Source: Streptomyces sp. NBC_00663 (GTDB taxonomy: Bacteria; Actinomycetota; Actinomycetes; Streptomycetales; Streptomycetaceae). Taken from it: a stretch of 64,000 bases of DNA. The DNA lies in contig NZ_CP109027.1 in assembly GCF_036226885.1 (NCBI RefSeq), positions 9,795,625 through 9,859,624 of the forward strand, written 5' to 3'. A model generated the notes under the pieces. That model saw only the letters and a program-made list of their open reading frames with translations, had not been told where the DNA came from and made no database searches. Positions within the stretch are counted from its first letter, which is position 1. Each line of letters starts with the position of its first letter. Position numbers and translations under genes: made by a program. This document shows positions 34,049-43,451 of this stretch, one piece after another.

Positions 34049-37000
34049 TGAGCGTCAACCTGGACGCGGCACGGGCTCACCAGGAGGTCCGCGACGCCCG
34101 GATCAGCTTGGCGGATGCCCGCACGGAACTGGCCATGTGCACCAAGCGCACGGTGGCCGGAGAACCGGGAATGGAGCCCGAGCAGCTCACCGCGGCGCAG
34201 GAAGCCGTCGAGGAGCAGGAGACGCGCCACCGTGCCGCTCGCGAGGCCTACGACGAACTGGTCGCCGCGGAACCGGAGCTGTGGGACGACGAAAGCGGTG
34301 CCGATCCGCTGCTCCTGCTCCCGCTCCGTCTGGAGACGGTGTACCGCAACGCGGGAGAGGCCGCCCTGGAACTGCTGATCCGCGCTTACCCCGACGACAT
34401 CCACATCGACTCCCACGATGCCACCCTCACCACGGCCGAACGCGCCGCCACCGAGGCGTACTGGCGCGAGGTGTGGGCCGCGGGTCCCCACTACGAGCGA
34501 CGCCAGGTGGCCTGGACGATGCTCGTCGCCGCGATCGGCCCCGGACGCGCCGCCTGGGCGGTGAAGGCGTTGCGGCCCAGCCAGTCGGAGCCGCCGGACG
34601 AGGAGACCCCGGTCGGCGGCACCGGGCCGTCACCCGAACCATGGGCGGAGCAGCCGGACATGCGTGAGGGCGCCTGGACCCAGGCGGCGAACTGCTACGT
34701 GCTTCCCGACCGACTGGTGTTCTCCGGTTACGAGGCCGACGGCGTCGGTCAGCCCGTGCTCCTCTGGAGGGAGGAGGGCGAGCCCATCCCCGAGGTGCTC
34801 GACGTCGGCCCCGGCCCGGACTCGCCCGTGCCGCCGGCCTGGCTGAGCGACTTCGACGAGGCCGTCCGCGTGGGCATGGGAGTCAAGGTCCTCATCGAGG
34901 GCGACATGCGGCCCGATTTCGCCCTGGTCACCGTCACCGGCGTGCGGGGCGAGTCCTCGGAGCTGACCGCGGAGGCGATCGGCACCCTGCTGGACTCGCA
35001 CCGCTGCACCGATGGTCTGGGCGTGCTGCCCACCGGCACGCCCACCAACAACACCGAGGCCACCAGGTCTGCCTGGCGCACCCGCATGCCTCCGCCGACT
35101 CCCGAGGAGGCCGACGCGCAGCGCGCTGCCCTCGGTGACCTCGCCCCTGGCGATCCACACGCCGCCGCCCGGATCACCAGGGCCCTCGGTCCCCCTGCCG
35201 GGCGCGTAGTGGCCGAGACCGCCGACGGGCTGGACATCGACGACCAGGACCTGCTGACCGAACTGCACGCGGCAATCGGCGCCATGGCCGCCGCATCCTC
35301 CAACTGGCGGGCCTACGACGCCTTCGACACCCCTGTTGACCTGACCTTCCTCGTCTCGCACTTCATCGACCACGTGCGCGCCAGGGGCCAATTGCCCACG
35401 CTCCGCATCGGTCGGCAGCCGTACGGCATCCTGCCCGTCACCTCGCTCGACCTGTGGCACGGCACCGAGGTCGACCTGCGGATCCTCGACCACATCCAGG
35501 CGTTCCGCACACACGCCGAGTTCCAGTCCTGGCGTTCGCCGAGCGTCGGCCGCGAGGGAGACGCCGACGAGGCCATCAACGACCTGCTGCACCGGCTGCC
35601 TGCATCCCGCCGGGTGCGTTTTGTGCAGCAGGAGCCCGTCGACGCGCCCTTCCAGCCCGTGCCCTACACCCCGGTCGGCATCTCCTTCACGAGCGGTTTC
35701 GCCTGGCTGGACGAACCCGACATGGCGATCCCGCCGTTTCCTCTGGAGTTCTCCGTCACCACCGAGGCCACGCCGGAACTCCAGGAGCTGTTGAACGCCG
35801 GACCGCTCGCCACGCTCTTCGGTGTCCTGCACGAGATCGGCCTGGCGCGATCCCAGAACGCCGACATCCCGCCGGAGGTCCTCCAGCCGCTGTTCGACCT
35901 CGCCCCTGCCTTCAAAGGACTGCGCGAGGGCCGTCTGGGGCTCTGGTACCACTTCGCCAGCATCGTTCTGTACATGTACTACCAGCGGCTGGACCAGCGC
36001 GCGCAGTCCGGCGGCGCGCTGGACTCCGTCGTGAGCCTGCTCGACGATCGGGTGACGGTCCCGGAAGGCGTGGTACCCGACCTCTTCGACTGGGCGGCCG
36101 TCGCCATCGATCAGGTCGCCATCGCCGAAGGCCTGGCCTACGGGGACCTGCCGCGCCTGGAGCGGCTGCTCTGCGAGGTGCTGGACACACAGTCCCACCG
36201 CCTGGACGCGTGGATCACGTCCGTCGCCTCGGCCCGGCTCGACCGGCTGCGCAGCGACCGCCCCGACGGCACCCACGTCGGCGCGTACGGCTGGGTCACC
36301 GACCTGCATCCCCGGGGCTGGGAACCGCCGAGCGTACCGACCGATCCGGAAGACGACGAGAACCCGGAAGACGGCGAGAACCCGGAAGACGGCGAGAACC
36401 CGGAAGACGGCGAGGAGGCCCCGCAGGACGAAGAGGCCGGCGAGCTTGATCTCCTGGGCGAGATACCCGCCGACTCCGGGGAAGACGAAACAGCCGGGCA
36501 GCCCAACGACGGCTATCTCGTGGCCCCCTCCCTGCACCAGGCCACCACCGCCGCCGTCCTGCGCTCGGGCTGGCTCAGCCACACCGACGACCAGGCGTTC
36601 TGCATCGACCTCACGGCGAGCCGCGTGCGCAGGGCGCTCGCCGTCGTGGACGGCATCCGGTCCGGCCAGAGCCTGGGCGCGCTGCTGGGCTACCGCCTGG
36701 AACGCGCCTTCCACGACGCCCACCTGGACCAACTGATCGCCCCCTTCCGTGCGGTGTACCCCACCGCACACGTCGCCGAGTCGGACGCGCCGAACAGCGA
36801 GGCGGCCCGCAAAGCGACGGCCGAACGCGACGTCGTCGACGGCCAGGCGCTGGTCGCCGACTTCACGGCACACGGCAGTACGCTCCAGGACCTCGACTCC
36901 CTCACTGAGCAGCTCTCCCAAAACAATCTCCTGTCGCTGCGGGAGCAGGCCGAACCCCTCGTGTCCGACCTGGAGGCCACCGTCGACGCCGTGGGCGATC

Positions 37001-38574
37001 TGCTGCTCGCCGAGAGCGTGCACCATCTTGTCGCGGGCAACCCGCTGCGCGCCGGCCAGGCCGCCGACGGCATCTCGCGCGGCGACGCCCTCCCTCAGGA
37101 CTTCGAGGTGCTGCGCACCCCGCGCGCCGCTGTCGACATCAGCCACCGCCTCGGGCTGCTGGCCCCCGCGACCGGCACGGACGGCTGGGCGGCGGGCCGG
37201 CCCCTGGCCGCACTCGACCCCGCCCTGGAGCGCTGGTGCCAGACCCGCCTCGGTCCTGCCTCCGGCTGGAGCTTCGCCTTCGGAGACCAAGCCTCGCCCA
37301 CCCTGGTCGGCCTGTCCGAACTCGAGGTCTGCGCGCTGGAGGTGGTGCTGGGCGCGGGGCTCTTCCGAAACCGCGCGGACCAGACGTCAGCCGCCGCCTT
37401 GGGCGATCCCGACGGCACCTTGGCACAGCGGCTTCTGCGCCGTGCCCCCGCGGGCGTGCCGGTCACCGAGGCCGGAGCGGCGCGGTTCGCCGAACTTCAG
37501 CTGCTGTGCCGGTCGTTGGCCGATGTGCTGGCTGCCGGACGCCCGCTGCTCATCACCGACCTGGACACCGCGGCGGGCGCCGACTGGTCGGCCGCCGATC
37601 TTCCGGAACTGGCGGCCAGGATCACCGCCTGGCACAAGGCCGTCACCGCCGGGCTCGCCGAGCTGGACGAAGAGTTCGAGGAGTTGCCGGACACGGCCGA
37701 AGCGGTGGTGCGAAGGCTCGAAACCCTCGCCGGCCTCGGGGTACCCGGCGCCTTCCCCGCAGCGGGTGCCGAGGAGACGGACGCGCTGCGCGAGCAGGCT
37801 CGCGCGGTCCTGAGCCGCTTCCGTGCCGAGCCGCTCGCCCCGCTGCCGGGACCGCCACCGCAGGATCCCTCGGCGGTGCTGGAATGGGTGACACAGCTCC
37901 ATACGGCCGTCTCCTCGGTGTTCGGCCGGACGCTCCCCGTCCTGCCCGTGCTCCGCCTCAACGGCAGCGCTGCGGCGACCGCGTTGACCGGCCCGGCCCC
38001 GCAGGGTGCCGACGAGGAAGCGGTCGCGGACTGGCTGCTGGCGATGGAACGGCTCAGGCCGCAGGCACGCGTCCTCGGTGACGCGCTGACAGCCGCCGAG
38101 ACGCTGGCCGGCTCGGCTCCGTGCACCGCCGTCGTGGCCCAAGTGCCCGCCGGGCAACCGTGGATCGCGCGCGGACCGGCCTCCGTACCGTCCCGTAAAC
38201 ACCCGGCCCCGCACGACTGCGCGGTGCTGCGTGCCGACGGGCCGGTCGATCCCGGGCAACTCGCCGGGCTGGTCGTGGACGCCTGGACAGAGACCGTGCC
38301 GGAGCCCGCCAGGGATGCCCCCGGCGACCAGGAGGAACTGGGCGGCCTCGCCTTCCACTACAACCAGCCCGACGCCCGGGCCCCGCAGGCACTGCTGCTG
38401 GCCCTGCCACCCGACCGTCAGCGCGGCTGGCGGACACAGGACGTGCACGCCGTCGTCGAGGAGACATTCGCCCTGGCCCGGCTGCGCGGCATGGACCTCA
38501 ACGACCTCTACGCTCTGCGCGGACTGCTGCCCATGCAGTGGTTGAGGCCGGAGCATGGGATGTTGCCGCTATGA
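34048..38574 (+). CDS. 1508-residue unknown protein of the large operon
   Basis: ATG 34048 overlaps the previous stop by one base. It starts with a coiled coil (about 5-75: HQEVRDARISLADARTELAM), then LLLLPLRLETVYRNAGEAAL, a conserved-looking core with LPTLRIGRQPYGILPVTSLD (about 445-470) and VSHFIDHVRARGQ, an acidic low-complexity insert of tandem NPEDGE units (about 765-800), and helical C-terminal repeats ending QDVHAVVEETFALARLRGMD. No membrane segment or catalytic motif is visible. It is the largest protein in the window and probably a scaffold of the complex encoded here. It overlaps the next gene by ATGA. Confidence 0.65.
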   Translation: MSVNLDAARAHQEVRDARISLADARTELAMCTKRTVAGEPGMEPEQLTAAQEAVEEQETRHRAAREAYDELVAAEPELWDDESGADPLLLLPLRLETVYRNAGEAALELLIRAYPDDIHIDSHDATLTTAERAATEAYWREVWAAGPHYERRQVAWTMLVAAIGPGRAAWAVKALRPSQSEPPDEETPVGGTGPSPEPWAEQPDMREGAWTQAANCYVLPDRLVFSGYEADGVGQPVLLWREEGEPIPEVLDVGPGPDSPVPPAWLSDFDEAVRVGMGVKVLIEGDMRPDFALVTVTGVRGESSELTAEAIGTLLDSHRCTDGLGVLPTGTPTNNTEATRSAWRTRMPPPTPEEADAQRAALGDLAPGDPHAAARITRALGPPAGRVVAETADGLDIDDQDLLTELHAAIGAMAAASSNWRAYDAFDTPVDLTFLVSHFIDHVRARGQLPTLRIGRQPYGILPVTSLDLWHGTEVDLRILDHIQAFRTHAEFQSWRSPSVGREGDADEAINDLLHRLPASRRVRFVQQEPVDAPFQPVPYTPVGISFTSGFAWLDEPDMAIPPFPLEFSVTTEATPELQELLNAGPLATLFGVLHEIGLARSQNADIPPEVLQPLFDLAPAFKGLREGRLGLWYHFASIVLYMYYQRLDQRAQSGGALDSVVSLLDDRVTVPEGVVPDLFDWAAVAIDQVAIAEGLAYGDLPRLERLLCEVLDTQSHRLDAWITSVASARLDRLRSDRPDGTHVGAYGWVTDLHPRGWEPPSVPTDPEDDENPEDGENPEDGENPEDGEEAPQDEEAGELDLLGEIPADSGEDETAGQPNDGYLVAPSLHQATTAAVLRSGWLSHTDDQAFCIDLTASRVRRALAVVDGIRSGQSLGALLGYRLERAFHDAHLDQLIAPFRAVYPTAHVAESDAPNSEAARKATAERDVVDGQALVADFTAHGSTLQDLDSLTEQLSQNNLLSLREQAEPLVSDLEATVDAVGDLLLAESVHHLVAGNPLRAGQAADGISRGDALPQDFEVLRTPRAAVDISHRLGLLAPATGTDGWAAGRPLAALDPALERWCQTRLGPASGWSFAFGDQASPTLVGLSELEVCALEVVLGAGLFRNRADQTSAAALGDPDGTLAQRLLRRAPAGVPVTEAGAARFAELQLLCRSLADVLAAGRPLLITDLDTAAGADWSAADLPELAARITAWHKAVTAGLAELDEEFEELPDTAEAVVRRLETLAGLGVPGAFPAAGAEETDALREQARAVLSRFRAEPLAPLPGPPPQDPSAVLEWVTQLHTAVSSVFGRTLPVLPVLRLNGSAAATALTGPAPQGADEEAVADWLLAMERLRPQARVLGDALTAAETLAGSAPCTAVVAQVPAGQPWIARGPASVPSRKHPAPHDCAVLRADGPVDPGQLAGLVVDAWTETVPEPARDAPGDQEELGGLAFHYNQPDARAPQALLLALPPDRQRGWRTQDVHAVVEETFALARLRGMDLNDLYALRGLLPMQWLRPEHGMLPL
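36361..36414 (+). repeat. Three perfect 18-bp in-frame repeats
   Basis: AACCCGGAAGACGGCGAG occurs three times in a row, encoding NPEDGE, after one diverged unit. It can expand or contract without frameshift. It forms an acidic hinge in the 1508-residue protein. Confidence 0.9.
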
Positions 38575-40253
38575 CCACTAAGTTCAGGTATGAGCCCGTG
38601 CCGCGTGACACCGGTATGGAGGAGGCGCTCGCCGCCCGTACCGCCGATGCCGCATGGTTCCTCGCCCGCCAGTACGGGTTCGGGGAGTTCAGGGGGGAGG
38701 ACGCGGCCTCTCCGGTGTCGGTCTCGATAGCCCAGGAGACCCACCGGCTCGACCGCTGGCGCAGCAGCCCCGATGCCGAGTGGCAGCCCTACGACCCGGC
38801 CACGATGGTCCTTGAGGCGCTGGTCGAACAAGAACCCGTGGAGGGCCCCGACGCCCGGCTGACGGTGGCGGGCGCACTGCGCTGGCGCCGGGCACTGGAC
38901 GCCGCGGGACTCGTCGCCCTGCTGCCGGCCTTCGCCCGTGTCTGTTCCTTCGACGCCGACGGACCGCTCGCCCCGACCGGCCTGTCCGCGGCCGTGCGCG
39001 ACCGGCTCCCCGACCCGGTCGCCCTCGCCCCCTGGCTCGCACGTCTCGCCGAGCACGACGAGACGGCCGCCAAGGAGTTCGACGCCCCCGACACCGGCGC
39101 GGTCCGCGACGCCCTGGCCACCGCAGCCGCAGCCTGGCTGTCCTGGTGGCAGGCGCGCGTACCGGCGGTGGAGCAGGCCGAGGCGTCTCCGCCTCCCGAG
39201 GCGTGGAACGTCAACCGGCTCGAGTACGCCTTCGAAGTGTCCGCCTCAAGTCTGCCGGGCCTCGAACTGCGCGCCGACGAGTACCACGGCGGTCACCTCG
39301 ACTGGTGGGCTCTGGACGCCCCGGACGCTCAACTGCCGGTCGACGAGACCGCGACGCAGCGGGAAGGGCGCAGAATCATCCCGACGCCCGCGGTGTACGG
39401 CGGCATGCCGGTGTCCCGCTTCTGGGAGATGGAGGACGCCCGCATCGACTTCGGATCCGTCGACGCGTCCCCCGCCGACCTGGGCCGCCTGATGCTCGTC
39501 GCGTTCGCCACGGTGTACAACAGCGACTGGTTCTGCATCCCGCTGCCGCTCGTCGTCGGCTCCCTGAGCCGGGTCGTGGACTGCACCGTCGCCGACGTCT
39601 TCGGCGCCGAGACGGCCCTGTCCCACGCCACCGCCGAAGACGGTGTGAGGTGGAGCCTCTACGGTCTGGGGGACGCGGCCTACGCAGACCCCGCGGCCGG
39701 CATGTCCACAGCGCCCTCGCCCTGGATCTACCGGCCCGCCTCGTTGCCGGTCGGGCTGGAGAGCCGTCCGGTGGAATCGGTGCTGCTCCTGCGTGACGAA
39801 CAGGCCAACCTCGCCTGGGCCGTCGAGGAGTCCGTCGCCGACCGCGCCGACGAGCGGGTCGACCGCCACGAACGCTGGGCGACCACAGCCCGGCCGCGTC
39901 CGGCACCCGAGCCCGGCGCCGCCCCGCGCTACCTGGTGGCGACCGAAGTCCCCGCCCACTGGTACCCATTGGTGCCGGAAGTGCTCGCCGACATGGAGTC
40001 GATCCGATTCCGCCTTGCCGGTCTGGTCCGCGACGAGGCCTACCCCCAGGCGCCGCTGGGCCGGCTTCTGGGCGAGACGGACTGGCTGTTCGAGGAGGAG
40101 GTCCCGCGCTCCGGCGTCAGAGTCGAGCGCAGTCACCAGTTCACCCGGTGGCAGGACGGTGCGCCGCACTTCTGGACCACACGGCGCAAGGTGAGTGGCA
40201 CCGGCGGCGGCTCGAGCGGCTTGCGCTTCGACGTGTTGAGCGAGGCCGAGTAG
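38571..40253 (+). CDS. 560-residue unknown protein, last gene of the large operon
   Basis: ATG 38571 overlaps the previous stop (ATGA). The sequence has ARQYGFGEFRGEDAASPVSV near the N-terminus, a middle with LEYAFEVSASSLPGLELRAD and YHGGHLDWWALD, then YNSDWFCIPLPLVVGSLSRV, DCTVADVFGAETALSHATAE and a C-terminal helical part. It is soluble and acidic, with no known motif. Tight coupling makes it a component of the same assembly. After it the strand carries no further operon gene; IS debris follows. Confidence 0.65.
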   Translation: MTTKFRYEPVPRDTGMEEALAARTADAAWFLARQYGFGEFRGEDAASPVSVSIAQETHRLDRWRSSPDAEWQPYDPATMVLEALVEQEPVEGPDARLTVAGALRWRRALDAAGLVALLPAFARVCSFDADGPLAPTGLSAAVRDRLPDPVALAPWLARLAEHDETAAKEFDAPDTGAVRDALATAAAAWLSWWQARVPAVEQAEASPPPEAWNVNRLEYAFEVSASSLPGLELRADEYHGGHLDWWALDAPDAQLPVDETATQREGRRIIPTPAVYGGMPVSRFWEMEDARIDFGSVDASPADLGRLMLVAFATVYNSDWFCIPLPLVVGSLSRVVDCTVADVFGAETALSHATAEDGVRWSLYGLGDAAYADPAAGMSTAPSPWIYRPASLPVGLESRPVESVLLLRDEQANLAWAVEESVADRADERVDRHERWATTARPRPAPEPGAAPRYLVATEVPAHWYPLVPEVLADMESIRFRLAGLVRDEAYPQAPLGRLLGETDWLFEEEVPRSGVRVERSHQFTRWQDGAPHFWTTRRKVSGTGGGSSGLRFDVLSEAE

Positions 40254-40490
40254 GGGTTTGTACGCTCACCGGTGCAATTGACGACAGTGGTAGAGGCGTC
40301 AAGTAACTCACGCCGTCGCCGAGTTCGTGGCCGCTGCGGCAGACTGTACGACGGCCTGCTTCCTGCGGGGAAATGCAGGTGCAAGGCCTGCCCGGCGCTC
40401 GGTCCCCGTGCTTTCCCAGCCTCGTCACACAGCGTTTCGAGCTGCTGGGGCGCTATTGTCCTGCGCCAGTAGTTGATCGTTAGTAGTTGT

Positions 40491-40949
40491 GTGACTGCTG
40501 CTGGTGCGTCAGTTCCCCGTCGGGGGCCGAAGCTGGAACCGCTGCTGCTGTCTGCTGAGGAGCGGGCGGAGTTGGAAAGACGGACGCGTCGGGCGACATC
40601 GGCCCAGGCCCTGGCCTTGCGAGCCCGGATCGTGCTGGCTTGTGCGGGGCCGGGGGTGCCGCCGATCGTTGCGGTCGCCCGGAATCTTCAGGTGACCGCT
40701 GACACCGTCCGCAAGTGGCGGCGGCGCTTCCTGGCCGAGCAGCTAAACGGGCTGGCCGACGAGCCGAGGCCTGGCCGGCCGCCCACGATCAGCGTCGATC
40801 AGGTGCAGGCGGTGGTGGTCACCACGCTGGAACAGCTGCCGAAGAACGCCACCCACTGGTCGCGCAAATCGATGGCCGAGCACAGTGGCCTGTCGAAGTC
40901 GACCGTCGGCCGGATCTGGCGGCAGTTCCAGCTCAAGCCGCATCCCTAG
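40491..40949 (+). pseudogene. IS630-family transposase, N-terminal part only
   Basis: The frame contains the IS630 double HTH: PKLEPLLLSAEERAELERRT, ARNLQVTADTVRKWRRRFLA, THWSRKSMAEHSGLSKSTVG and WRQFQLKPHP, then stops. The DDE domain (expected next as ..VLCVDEKSQIQAL..) is absent. Deletion has removed the catalytic half. The preceding 237 bp (40254-40490) hold no gene. Confidence 0.75.
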
Positions 40950-41053
40950 CCATCGCGGTGGGACACGGCGTGTGCGTCCTTGGACGACGGTGGGCGCAGT
41001 GCAGGGAGAACGCACCGGGGTCTGGCACTGCGTGACACCGGCACAATGGCCCG

Positions 41054-41434
41054 GTGACTCTCTTTACCTGCGCGGTCTGCGAGCACCTCCTCACCGGTGA
41101 TCTGCAGGAATCGCCGGCCTCCCCGGCCAGCGATCGCCTGTTGGTTCATCGCATCGCCGACCCGCGGGTGGCGCAGGGTACCTATGCGATCAACTACGAC
41201 GCCACGCTGTTCATCCTGCATCCTGACGACGTGCCAGGCGCAGCTCTGCATCCGGACTCAAGACGTCGTGGCGGCTGTTGCGGGCTTCACGGCCAGGACG
41301 GCCCCAACCTCGTCTGCACAGACTGCGGCGCCGAGGTTGCTACCAAGGAATCGGACTGCTGGACGGAGAATCTGGTAGCGCTGATAGCCGCTGCAGTCGT
41401 CAGCAGCACGGAGTCTTCATCTGGAACCCGTTGA
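41054..41434 (+). CDS. Small Cys-rich unknown protein
   Basis: GTG 41054 opens a 126-residue frame with TLFTCAVCEHLLTGDL at the start and LHGQDGPNLVCTDCGAEVAT later. The two CxxC pairs (plus CC) suggest a zinc ribbon. The C-terminal 20 residues (VVSSTESSSGTR) look non-native, and the gene runs into the IS110 remnant, so its 3' end may have been replaced. The function is unknown. Confidence 0.5.
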   Translation: MTLFTCAVCEHLLTGDLQESPASPASDRLLVHRIADPRVAQGTYAINYDATLFILHPDDVPGAALHPDSRRRGGCCGLHGQDGPNLVCTDCGAEVATKESDCWTENLVALIAAAVVSSTESSSGTR

Positions 41435-41692
41435 CTTTCGGCGCCACCTCGCACGCGTTCGCCGGAAGATGTGCGTTTGCTGAAGGTCTTGAACCGGCCG
41501 GGGTGCGTAGCGTTCCAGCAGCCAGGTCACCGCGGGACGGTCCAGGCGCGGGCCCAGGACACGTTCCAGGCTGGGGTGGAACTGGGTGAACAGGCCGCGA
41601 ATCCGGTTGGAGGTGCGGGTCGCCTCGGTCGCGGGTTCCTGGTCGAAGCCGACCAACGCCTCTACCCCCGGCCCGACCAGCGCAACTACCAA
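41417..41692 (-). pseudogene. IS110-family transposase central fragment
   Basis: The frame reads LVGFDQEPATEATRTSNRIR then GLFTQFHPSLERVLGPRLDR, the region between the RuvC-like DEDD domain and the Tnp_20 domain of IS110 transposases. Neither end is present. Confidence 0.65.
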
Positions 41693-41748
41693 CTCCTGGC
41701 CTGACCAGCGATCTCACTCAGGTAGAGCCCAAACCCGTTGCTATTCCG

Positions 41749-42381
41749 TCAGCTGGAGTAGTCACTGCAGGACTTCAATGATTCGAGCGACGGCTGCCCC
41801 ACTACCCGGCCCTCGTGTCCATCGGGGATCGCAGGAGGCCTGTTGCTCGCAGTGAGCCCTTTGTCGGTGCGCACCCAGGCCACCCCGTTGTAGTCGACGA
41901 AGGCCATGCTGACCGTACGGATCGGAGAGTAAGGGACTGGGGTCGCCGATCCGTACCCATCCCTTCCAGCATCCGGCAATTCGAATCGGTTGTCGTTTAT
42001 CGAGTCCTCGTAATACTCCAGAGCCTTCTCTGGGATCGATACCTGCGAGCAGGGCGGCAGACTCTGCAGCAAGACGGCGAAGGAGACCGATTGCGCGGTG
42101 CCCAGGCCTCCCAACGTCGCGATCTTGATAAGGGCCGCGGTTAGCAGAGGATCGTCCAGATACCACAGGACGCCGCCGTGGCCGCGCCACCGTCGATGCA
42201 GCACGGCGTCGGTATCCGGCAGCGGCGGGACGAAGTCGAAGCCGCCCGTAATGTCCTCCAGCGCTAGGTGCAGGGTTCGCAAAATATCTGTGCTGCCCGG
42301 ACGGTGTGGGTGGTCGACGAGATCGTCGAGACGGCGCTGGCATTCAAGGAGGTGCGTGTCGGACAGTCGGGGCGGACGCAT
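41749..42381 (-). CDS. Unknown 210-residue protein
   Basis: ATG 42381 (MRPPRLSDTHLLECQRRLDD) is taken as the start; ATG 42432 is possible, and neither has a clear ribosome site. It contains DILRTLHLALEDITGGFDFV, LLTAALIKIATLGGLGTAQS and TVSMAFVDYNGVAWVRTDKG. No signal or membrane segment is present beyond one moderately hydrophobic helix. GC content is a little below that of the neighbours. The family is not recognised. Confidence 0.45.
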   Translation of the reverse strand: MRPPRLSDTHLLECQRRLDDLVDHPHRPGSTDILRTLHLALEDITGGFDFVPPLPDTDAVLHRRWRGHGGVLWYLDDPLLTAALIKIATLGGLGTAQSVSFAVLLQSLPPCSQVSIPEKALEYYEDSINDNRFELPDAGRDGYGSATPVPYSPIRTVSMAFVDYNGVAWVRTDKGLTASNRPPAIPDGHEGRVVGQPSLESLKSCSDYSS

Positions 42382-42581
42382 ACGCGAGATGGAGCGCTGG
42401 CAGACGAACTCGGGACAGTCCGGAGCCTCCATCAGACCCGGAGCGGTTCAGTCGCTTGCGTCACGGATTTATGGGCGGCAGAGGCGAGTGAAGCAGTGTG
42501 GAATGTGCTTCCTGGAATGAGACAGACTTGACGGGATGGTTGTGACAGAGGCGCGTTTTTTGTCGCAACGGTGGACATCTG

Positions 42582-43145
42582 TCACACGTGTGGGGTGTGC
42601 TGGTCCAGGATCGTTCGTAGCCGCTCGATGTCGCCGGCGTTGTGCAGGCCCCGCTTGGGCAGGACGTCGAGGCACATGATGTTGGGGTCCCGGCTGAGCA
42701 GGACGAAGTGACTTTCCGTCTCGCGGTATCCCTGGAAGACGGACCATTTCTGGATCAGTGTGCTGTGGTCGGTACGGCAGGTGATGCCGTCCGGAGACAC
42801 GGTGGCGCGGTACTCGCCCTGCCATGCGACGAGCCGCTGCACGTGGGCGGCTTGCAGCCGCGGGTAACCCCACACCATCAAGAGGACCAACAGGAACAGA
42901 GCTGTCGAGAACACGTCGACACTGCCGCGGACGACCGCCAGGACCAGCCACTGTCCTACCCACAGGAGGAAGAACGCACCCCGCAGTAGGAGCCCGGTCC
43001 TCTTGATCCGCTCACGGACCTGCAGGCCGGCCAGGGTGTCGGCGGACCGGGGCTGGTACGTCAGTTCAACAACGGTCCGCTCATCCACGAAATTGTCAGA
43101 GGTTCCCGCATGGTGCGTGCCTTCGTGGCTCTGGCCTTCGGTCAT
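42582..43145 (-). CDS. YcxB-like membrane protein
   Basis: ATG 43145 starts a 187-residue protein. After a hydrophilic N-terminus come two adjacent TM helices (about 55-100: TGLLLRGAFFLLWVGQWLVL, FSTALFLLVLLMVWGYPRL) and a C-terminal PH-like domain (YRATVSPDGITCRTDHSTLI, SVFQGYRETESHFVLLSRDP, CLDVLPKRGL). This two-TM plus YcxB domain layout fits PF14317 proteins of unknown function at the cytoplasmic membrane. It is monocistronic here. Confidence 0.7.
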   Translation of the reverse strand: MTEGQSHEGTHHAGTSDNFVDERTVVELTYQPRSADTLAGLQVRERIKRTGLLLRGAFFLLWVGQWLVLAVVRGSVDVFSTALFLLVLLMVWGYPRLQAAHVQRLVAWQGEYRATVSPDGITCRTDHSTLIQKWSVFQGYRETESHFVLLSRDPNIMCLDVLPKRGLHNAGDIERLRTILDQHTPHV

Positions 43146-43372
43146 GGTCCCCCCTCGGTACAAGACCTGCGGATCATAACGAACTGAAGTTGCGCTCGGC
43201 CCCTGGTCGAAGAGCATCACCCGTCCATCGGAGGCTGCAAGCGTCGGAGCTGGTGGGCAGCACCATGCTTCGTGCAGTTCCGGTGGCAGATAGCTCGCCG
43301 ATCCGGTGGAAGCCAGCGTGCCTTGCTCGACCCAAGCCGCAGTTCAGGCGTGATCAACCTGTGACCGGGGGT

Positions 43373-43389
43373 CTCCGGTTTTGCCGGAG
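43373..43389 (-). terminator. Short hairpin downstream of the minus-strand frame
   Basis: CTCCGG and CCGGAG enclose TTTTG, 62 bases after the stop at 43452. It is a weak terminator candidate. Confidence 0.35.
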
Positions 43390-43451
43390 TGGCGAAACGA
43401 AGGGTGGTGGTGTTGCTTGCCTGGTGTGGGGTGGTGTGTGTGTGGGGCTGT

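Noticed and set aside
34630..37290. 886-codon minus-strand open frame
   Set aside because: It mirrors the 1508-residue protein gene; its Gly/Val/Arg-rich composition is typical of an antisense frame in high-GC DNA, with no domain or ribosome site.
27437..40253. Interpretation as an extracellular contractile injection system
   Set aside because: No sheath, tube, spike, baseplate, or AAA ATPase gene is present; only wall-binding domains are shared with such clusters.
41417..41692. Plus-strand frame 41471-41704 as a gene
   Set aside because: It is the complement of an IS110 transposase fragment, which has the recognisable protein sequence.
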